Assembly: GCF_964355755.1 (NCBI RefSeq) | Contig: NC_092670.1 | Coordinates: forward strand, 24,851,795 to 24,915,794 | Source of the DNA: Antedon mediterranea | Taxonomy: Eukaryota; Echinodermata; Crinoidea; Comatulida; Antedonidae | Length of the DNA stretch: 64,000 nt | Direction of reading: 5' to 3' | Part shown: positions 56,965-64,000 of the stretch, piece by piece | Layout of the letters: the number at the start of each line of letters is the position of its first letter | Position numbering within the stretch: position 1 is the first letter of the stretch | The notes under the pieces: model-generated | The model's database searches: none | Told to the model about the DNA's origin: nothing | Seen by the model: only the letters and a program-made list of their open reading frames with translations | Translations under genes and position numbers: made by a program

Positions 56965-58376
56965 AAAGCTCTGTCTACACTATAAAATTAATGTGAAAAA
57001 AAAAATGTGATGTGCCCATATATGGGCATGATGATGTCATATCACTACCAAATGTCGGTATCACTACCATATTTTGGTATATCACTACCATTTTTGGGTA
57101 TATCACTACCCAGGGATGTCACCACGCTGGTCGGCGCTGGTCGGCCCCGACCAGCACTCAGCATTTCCGACCAGGATTTACAGGCTGCCGACCACCACTA
57201 TTATTTATTAATCATTACGATATTTATATTAGGCCTAGGCTAGGCCTAACTAAAATTTGTACTAAAACATTTTACCTAGCACATCGTTAATAACAGACAA
57301 GCTAGCCTCATATAGATAAGACAAAAGACTACAGCAAATGTTACGTACGTTACTTTATTTGTAACACAATACCAGGCCTACCCTGCCCTGGTATTCATTG
57401 TTACAGCTTGTGAGTCATGGCGAACAACGTGCTACACAGCACAGTGTACAAGTTTAAAGTTCACATAGCGACCATTCAAGCGTTTTATTTTGCACAGATT
57501 AAAAATACAAACAAGTACGCAGTAATTAAAAATGTACAACTACATAGACCCAAACAAAATCATTTTTAATTGCTGAATGTTTTGTCACCCTGCTTTAATT
57601 AAATTATATTATGTTACTAGTTTTACATTGTTGTACTCTACGAACTATTAAAAAAAATAAAAAAACATGCGCATGGTTCAGTGAGACCGGGCAAGTTCGT
57701 TCGTTTATGATCGCCGAGCATGGTACAATAATTACACGTCCCTGGGATAACTTCAGGTTGCTGAACTTCAGTTAACCCATAAACACGTGTCTCTGTTCTT
57801 CTTGCCGGCCATGCACTACTACTACATACATGCTTGCCGCACAGTTGTGAAACAAAAAATCCGGAATTCGCGGATACGCTAAAATACTCTCGCGCAAAAG
57901 AACACGAACATTATATCGAGCAACAAGTAGTAAGGTCTAGGCTAATAATTTATCTACATTATTTGATTAGGGATTAGGCCTAAATAAAGAAGCGCCCGTT
58001 TTTTTGGAATTTGGGTTTTGGGGCATCTATCCAAGCCTTGGCTAGGCCTAGTGTCTACAAGGCTAGGCCTAAGCCTGACGCGATCTATTGCTATTCATTT
58101 CGTGAGCGTTTTTTTGTTTTCGCGAATAATAACGGCGACTCTCCGGTGGTACAAGGTTAGGCCTAGACCTGACGCAATTTGTTGTTATTTATTTTCATAA
58201 TTCTTTATGTTTCGCTGAAATAACGAAAAAACCCCGGGGGGGGGGGGGGGGATACCCGGGGTTATTTCTCCCCCCCCCCCCCCCCCCCCCGGGAAATTTG
58301 ACGACCGGCACTCCAAAAAGCTGGTGACATCCCTGCTACCATATTTTTTGTTTTTTTGATAGTGTAAACAGAGCTT
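56965..58376. mobile_element. MITE of the AAGCTCTGTCTACAC family, copy 3, interrupted by a hAT-like element
   Basis: The left part (56965-57110) begins AAAGCTCTGTCTACACTATA and contains GTGATGTGCCCATATATGGG and repeated TATCACTACCA words. The right part (58336-58376) continues CTACCATATTTTTTG and ends GATAGTGTAAACAGAGCTT. Removing 57111-58335 and one CTACC restores a normal MITE. Confidence 0.87.
57111..58335. mobile_element. Non-autonomous hAT-like transposon, 1225 bp
   Basis: Ends CAGGGATGTCACCA and TGGTGACATCCCTG are perfect 14-bp inverted repeats. Beyond them GCTGGTCGGC / ACGACCGGCA-type sequence continues weakly. The flanking CTACC is present on both sides (57106-57110 and 58336-58340), a 5-bp target duplication. 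CAGGG...CCCTG ends are typical of hAT elements, most of which make 8-bp duplications, although some groups make 5 bp. No transposase frame is visible. A G-run and a C-run near the right end (58235-58290) are described in the findings. Confidence 0.82.
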
Positions 58377-61048
58377 AAGACATAACTGCTTAAAAGTGAA
58401 CCCTTCCACACTACAGTAATACAAGGTTTCCCAAGATAGAACTAAACATTAAACGATGGAAATACAAAGTGAAAGGTGTTAATGTGTCTTTGATATGCCC
58501 CAAGACGATCATTAAAGTTGGGGTAAAGTTCACCAGCATGTTGTAAATCAACTTAGGGGTGTGGGAAACATTTATTAATGGACACAACACAGCACAAACT
58601 AACGTAATTAAAATCTACATCAGCCTAGGTGCGAAGTAAGTCATAGCTAAATCAAAACTTGATAGTAAAGGTTCATCTTGTCACGTATCATGGTTAAACA
58701 CGATATTGTGAAATATAATCTAAGAGAAGACACCTCGTAAACTCCCGCGAGAATTTTAACACGCTTACCCATCAATATCATCATCATTGTCGTTTCTAAA
58801 ACGTACCAATATCTTCTTCGAAATTAATTACATTAACATTTATGTCGCTTTCATGTTTTTTTAAAAAACAATTGTGAACCGGTAACTATTCATCCAGTAG
58901 TTAATCATACGCTACATGTTTGTATGAATGAAGTATATACTATCCATCAAGGCAATTTCTTTATGATTTATCTCTCAAAACTTGTTTTATTCTAATTTTG
59001 TTTTATTATATTTAATGCAATCATGTGAGCATTGCTACTACATTTTAGTAAAGTTTTGGTTACAATTTTTTATGCATGTTTTATTACATCACATCCAACA
59101 AGAATTAGAGTAAAAATGTTTAAAATAAAACTTTTACTACAGATCATCCAAGTTCAGTCATTTCCCAATAGCTTTATGTTTAACTACCAAATAAAACGAC
59201 AATGAAATCATTTCACAAAATATAGAACTTTTGGTTTTAATATTTTCATTTTCATTTTATTGCCAAATTTACAATACACCCTAGACAACCAATTTTTGTA
59301 TTTTTTAAACATTTTTAAGGCCATAACAAGAGGTTAAAAACAGCCGAGGAAAAGACGCTTTAACTATAATTATTGATATAAAATGACAAGCTGTGCTGGC
59401 GATTGGTGGTGAAAACTGACAATTCAGATGAGGTGAGCGCATCATCTGCCTCGTTCTGGTTACAGCCCTGATTTTAAAATTAAATTTCCAACACAATTTT
59501 TTCCTTTTTGGATACAAATAAGTCACAAGTGCTTCAAAAAATGAAATATATGTCTATAGTGCTTTTTTGTAGGAAAACATTTTACTAAATCAGTATGTAT
59601 AGTAGTATCAAAAAGGGGACAGAAATCTGATATTGTTAGGTATCAATGACAATAATTTAATATAAAAATATGTATAATCCCATGTTCGAGTATAATCCCA
59701 CCTCCTATATTTGCCTATATTTTGATACATTCCATTGATAACGCAATCCAAGTATAATCCCATCTCCTAACTTTCTCAGAATTTTGTAATAGTACCCTGG
59801 GACTATGCTCAGTCATGGTAATACGGTATGAAGATAATGAATGCCCTGCAGCAACTGCTATAAGATAAAACAAAGGTTATTTACAAGAAACTAAGCAAGT
59901 TGAAATCTAGCACATCTACTGATGTTGTAATTGCTATTATGTCCATTAATGGAACACCATGAAGATGATGAGAGGACCTAGGACATTATTGATTATATAC
60001 TTGTGTTTCTCCTATAGCAATATTAATAGCCTTTGTTCTATCTTTGTTCGATGCTTTCTACATCAACATCCTTTGATTTAAATTGGCTGAGATAACAAGA
60101 CGGTAAAAGCTTCAATATTTTACGCATTTTATACCAATTAAAATAGATTAACCTCCAGGCTTTGTTCGGTTCTTTTGAATTTTTGTACTATTAAATTGTC
60201 ACCATTATAAATAAGTAGTCAATCACTGGACAGCCTACTTTAATGAAATTGCGTTAAAGAAATCTGTAAGTTGTAAATATGTTCACAATATTGGCAGTAA
60301 TACATTTTTTAAAACACTAATAATAGAATACAAATCCATGCTCAAGTATTTCCCATTCTATAATTTAGGCTAAATTAAAGAGCCAATATTTTAAAGCCAT
60401 CGAAGTATAATTCCACCCCTAATTTCTCCTAAAATTAACACCCAGGCCATCAGTGACTATGTAGTACTATACCATTTTTGCTTCATGCTCCCTAAACAAC
60501 TGGTCAACATATTTTTTTTAACAATTTTAAAAACTTGAGAACACTAAATTGTTTCCATTTCTACTGTCTACAAAAATTAAAGTATTAAACTAATTCAAAT
60601 GCTTTTAATCGATTGTTAGCAGAAAAACATGCCATCATAATGTTATATGTAAAAATACCGTTTATGATTTGTTTATAACCAAAATAATCTTACAGGACTT
60701 ATCATAAATTTGTAACTGAATAATTGATACATATAGTATCAATCTTAAAGTCTGATAAAAATAAATGAATCCATTTAAATCTTTGACTAACATTCCATTT
60801 AGAGAATAACATTACTCATCAGGAATCTTTAATTGACAACTTAATCAAATTGGTTTCAAATTACATTGAAACAAATGATGTTGTCAGTGGACCCTTCATT
60901 TGTAAAAGAAGATGATATGTCATGTTAAAGAATGTTCCAAGAGAAGCATTGTCAATTTAAAATGATTGTTTTTTGTAAAAAGTTACAACATTGTTTATCA
61001 ATATCATTATTATTTTTACAGTAAAAATGAGCTAAAGATTTATATTCT
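58377..61048. other. No gene seen
   Basis: AT-rich sequence between the nested transposons and the 43-bp array. GAGTATAATCCCACCTCCTA-like words recur near 59690, 59755 and 60405 and also, in similar form, near 36920-37050. No Ig-domain exon was recognised. Confidence 0.35.
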
Positions 61049-61750
61049 ACTTAAGTAACTAACGTGTAACTACTGAGCGACAACATTACTTACTTAAGTA
61101 ACTAACTTGTAACTACTGAGCGACAACATTACTTACTTACGGTAAGTAACTAACTTGTAACTACTGAGCGACAACATTACTTACTTACGGTAAGTAACTA
61201 ACTTGTAACTACTGAGCGACAACATTACTTACTTAAGTAACTAACTTGTAACTACTGAGCGACAACATTACTTACTTAAGTAACTAACTTGTAACTACTG
61301 AGCGAAAACATTACTTACTTAAGTAACTAACTTGTAACTACTGAGCGACAACATTACTTACTTACGGTAAGTAACTAACTTGTAACTACTGAGCGACAAC
61401 ATTACTTACTTAAGTAACTAACTTGTAACTACTGAGCGACAACATTACTTACTTAAGTAACTAACTTGTAACTACTGAGCGACAACATTACTTACTTAAG
61501 TAACTAACTTGTAACTACTGAGCGACAACATTACTTACTTAAGTAACTAACTTGTAACTACTGAGCGACCACATTACTTACTTAAGTAACTAACTTGTAA
61601 CTACTGAGCGACAACATTACTTACTTAAGTAACTAACTTGTAACTACTGAGCGACAACATTACTTACTTAAGTAACTAACTTGTAACTACTGAGCGACAA
61701 CATTACTTACTTAAGTAACTAACTTGCAACTACTGAGCGACATCATTACT
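61049..61750. repeat. 43-bp minisatellite, 16 units, with a 48-bp variant
   Basis: Units share TAACTTGTAACTACTGAGCG followed by ACAACATTACTTACT. Most join as ACTTAAGTAAC, and three join as ACTTACGGTAAGTAAC (5 bp longer). Point variants are rare, so the array has been kept uniform recently. Confidence 0.95.
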
Positions 61751-62227
61751 TGATATCTTTACTTCAGTAATTATTATATTATATAATATTATTGTTAACA
61801 GTACTTTATTGTTAACAGTACTGTATTATTTATCCTTATTAATATTTATGAATATTTTTCTTTATTATTATAGTATTGCTAGTGTATTGACTGAGTGATT
61901 AATAACAATACTGTTTAACAAAATATAAATGACAAAATGTCGTAAACGTTTTTGAAATATTTGTTTGATAACATATTAATAAAGGCCTTGGTGTGTGAAC
62001 AGAACTTAACAGAGCAAAGTACTGAATACACATGAGGAATAATTTAATTAGCCAATAAGACATGTAATGAGAACAGTTGGCAATCATCAGATATTTTATT
62101 AGTGATTTGAGTGACATAACGTTACAGACGCTGAGGTAGAAGAAGATTTGATACAATCATCCTGTTGACATCATCTATCCTATTCAATTGTATTGTTATA
62201 GAAAAATATATAATAGTACTGTATAAA

Positions 62228-62395
62228 AACCCAAAGGCAAATTGCTGAAGAAATCAGTGGCTGGATCTCAATGGAAATACAAAATAAAATAAGCAAAAAG
62301 CTAAATCAAACAATAAAATGAAACAGCCAGAACAATTAGCAGAGCTTTCGGGCAACACTAGCCCTTCATCAGTGCAAGTGATACTGTATATTGTT
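62228..62395 (-). repeat. Dispersed repeat with hammerhead-like core, best copy
   Basis: On the minus strand it reads CTGATGA (62366-62372), then a 4-bp stem GGGC/GCCC with a 7-base loop, then GAAA (62346-62349), then AGC TCT GCT, which can pair as a 3-bp stem III, followed by A. This is the order and spacing of a hammerhead ribozyme core with a UA cleavage site. A convincing stem I is not visible. The rest matches the copies at 30885 and 32008. Confidence 0.6.
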
Positions 62396-62513
62396 TTCTT
62401 ATTTCCTTTTATTCAGGAGATACTGACATTAAAGGGACATTATACTGTGAATAGAACAAAGGGACATTCAAGGGACACTGATATTAAGGGGACACATTGT
62501 TTGGTGATGTTGC

Positions 62514-62771
62514 TAAAGCCTGGTTTCCATTAAAATCGCCACAGCGTTTCCATTAAAATCGCTACACGCGCAGATGTCGCCGACGCAATCGGGAAGATTC
62601 ATCGCAGTCAAATCGGCAAAACCATGTTTAACTTTGCTTATTGTGTCGGCGATGAATCGTATACGCGTACCAAAGAATATTTAGCGCTCGCGTACTAGAT
62701 CCCCGATAAATTCTAGCGTTTCCATAGAATCGCTATGCTCTGTCTTGTAGCGATTTTTTAAACCAGGCTTA
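62514..62771. mobile_element. 258-bp MITE with AAGCCTGGTTT ends
   Basis: The left end TAAAGCCTGGTTTCCATT then AAAATCGC and the right end GTAGCGATTTTTTAAACCAG then GCTTA are inverted repeats. The interior is rich in CGATNC words (GTCGCCGACGCAATCG, GTGTCGGCGATGAATCG). No coding capacity. It appears to sit inside an older pogo-like relic: GGGACATT words lie before it and GTGTTCCTTAGTAGAGGTTT after it. Confidence 0.68.
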
Positions 62772-63357
62772 GGGTGTTCCTTAGTAGAGGTTTTAATGTA
62801 TATGTTTGATATTGTATAAATTTGTAATTGTGATCTTTCATAAGCACCCAATAAATGAAATATATTTATAAAAACAAAATATTAAAATTAAATTACATAT
62901 TTTTCCTTTATACATTATTGCGCTTTTTAATCATAGAATCTTGGTAAGAACAATATATATGCAAAGATAACAGTAAATTAATGACCAGTATTATGGATGG
63001 ACTATGCTTTGGGTGCTGTCTTGGGTATTGTTCTAATCTGTAGTAATCAACATATGCATAAATCTATCACTTTTTAAATCTTTAGGCCTGTGGTTACAGT
63101 TAACATTTTTTGCATGAAAACTTCAGCCATGTATCAAATCTGACATTAAAAAAAGAATTTTATGTTGTTGAATAAAATTTATATGAAAACTTTTAATAGC
63201 TGCACATGCAGTTTGGGTAATCACGTCCAGTAGTGATTGGTTCAATGTTGACATATGAGCACTCGTGAACACTAGCTAGTTCTTAATTAACTTTAAATCG
63301 TGCCGCATGCACGGTATGGTAACCACTATTCACTACAATCCATTCTATATAGACATT

Positions 63358-63411
63358 AAGCTCTGTCTACACTTTCCAGCTTTTTGTCGAACTAGTTTGA
63401 TAGTGTACACA
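63358..63411. mobile_element. Internally deleted MITE of the AAGCTCTGTCTACAC family
   Basis: AAGCTCTGTCTACACTTTCC is joined almost directly to TCGAACTAGTTTGATAGTGT. Both ends of the family are present but the interior is missing. Confidence 0.7.
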
Positions 63412-63948
63412 ACTTTTCATTTCCGTTCAGTTGCTTGAAAGTCAACATAAACATTCTTGTGCAACTAGGTCCTTTCAATTGAGTTGTTTTCAGGTCAACA
63501 CAAACCTACCTTTAAACAAAACTATAGTCCTAGTTCATGAAATGCAATTTAAATAACTATTAAAAGTACAAGATTAACATTGGTTATTTGATCATGTACT
63601 TAGAATTGAAGAAAACTACAAGTTGTAAAGAATTTGAAGCAATTAATGTGTTGGTTTGTTTTTTCTCACAATTGTCCATATTTCTAAAGTGACCTCTGAC
63701 TAAGCATACTAGAATATTGGTTGCTTTAACACTGTAATTACCAATGTGGTATGATGAAAGTCGGACAGGCCTAGAAGTCATTACAAGACAAATTAAAGTA
63801 CTTTTTTATATGGATTTTAAAAATGCAATTTGTAATGTCTTAACAAATGTATCTTTTTCAGCAATTAAAGAACTTCATGCTTTGATATGCCAACTTACAG
63901 TATTTTTGTTTTAATCAACCAACAAATGAAATGATGGTTTTGATCTGT

Positions 63949-64000
63949 AAAGCTCTGTCTACACTATCAAACTTAATGTAATGTACCCATGTATCATATG
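63949..64000. mobile_element. MITE of the AAGCTCTGTCTACAC family, left end, cut by window edge
   Basis: AAAGCTCTGTCTACACTATC then AAACTTAATG and GTACCCATGTATCATATG match the left part of copies 2 and 3. The rest is beyond the window. Confidence 0.75.

Noticed and set aside
58768-58793. Possible Sidekick microexon (AG...GATGATGATATTGATG, then GTAAGC on the minus strand)
   Set aside because: It has splice-like borders, but the 25-base peptide (DNDDDID) matches no part of Sidekick that I know, and such short signals occur by chance.
59340-59480. GC-richer patch as a candidate Ig1-Ig3 exon
   Set aside because: Its minus-strand translations lack the Cys/Trp/Cys pattern of Ig domains and run into stops.

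Overview
This 64 kb window is AT-rich animal (metazoan) nuclear DNA. It has spliced genes with GT/AG introns, long introns, tRNA-derived SINEs, a 5'-truncated LINE, many terminal-inverted-repeat elements and several minisatellites. Gene content (Sidekick with 13 fibronectin repeats, a Dexras/Rhes-type GTPase, a Josephin deubiquitinase and a TRIM-NHL protein) together with the many AGGCCTAG-like words suggests a marine invertebrate deuterostome, perhaps an echinoderm. The species assignment is inference only. || Layout. (1) 1-2083, minus strand: first coding exon of a RASD (Dexras/Rhes) small GTPase at 1813-2083; the rest of the gene lies to the left of the window. (2) 2.1-16.4 kb: no gene found, but a foldback element, a MITE, a LINE 3' fragment, a degenerate minisatellite and a 29-bp satellite of about 47 copies. 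(3) 16785-17998, minus strand: a complete three-exon Josephin-domain deubiquitinase (JOSD1/2 type, 189 aa). Its last exon has no usable start codon and is recognised only from its translation. (4) 18230-18853: a 624-bp transposon-like element built from GATCGGGCCC repeats. (5) 22099-54174 and onward, minus strand: a large SIDEKICK gene. I could follow 31 coding exons that join in one frame with no stop for 1819 codons. They encode Ig4-Ig6, 13 FNIII domains, a transmembrane helix and a cytoplasmic tail ending in GFSSFV. Ig1-Ig3 and the signal peptide are not in the window as far as I can see, so the 5' end probably lies beyond 64000. (6) 42844-44991, plus strand: an intronless-coding TRIM-NHL gene nested in the Sidekick intron between FNIII-1 and FNIII-2, followed by a 51-bp minisatellite. 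(7) 54.2-64 kb: mostly mobile DNA. It includes an 801-bp element made of TTGCGCAA palindromes, a 1225-bp hAT-like element inserted inside an older MITE with a visible 5-bp target duplication, a 43-bp minisatellite and further MITEs. || The genes do not form a pathway. Sidekick is a homophilic synaptic or cell-junction adhesion molecule, the TRIM-NHL and Josephin proteins act in ubiquitin attachment and removal, and RASD is a signalling GTPase. The most unusual material is the mobile DNA: nested insertions, elements made almost entirely of short palindromic words, an inverted pair of the same MITE within and just upstream of the visible Sidekick exons, and a dispersed repeat carrying a hammerhead-ribozyme-like core.
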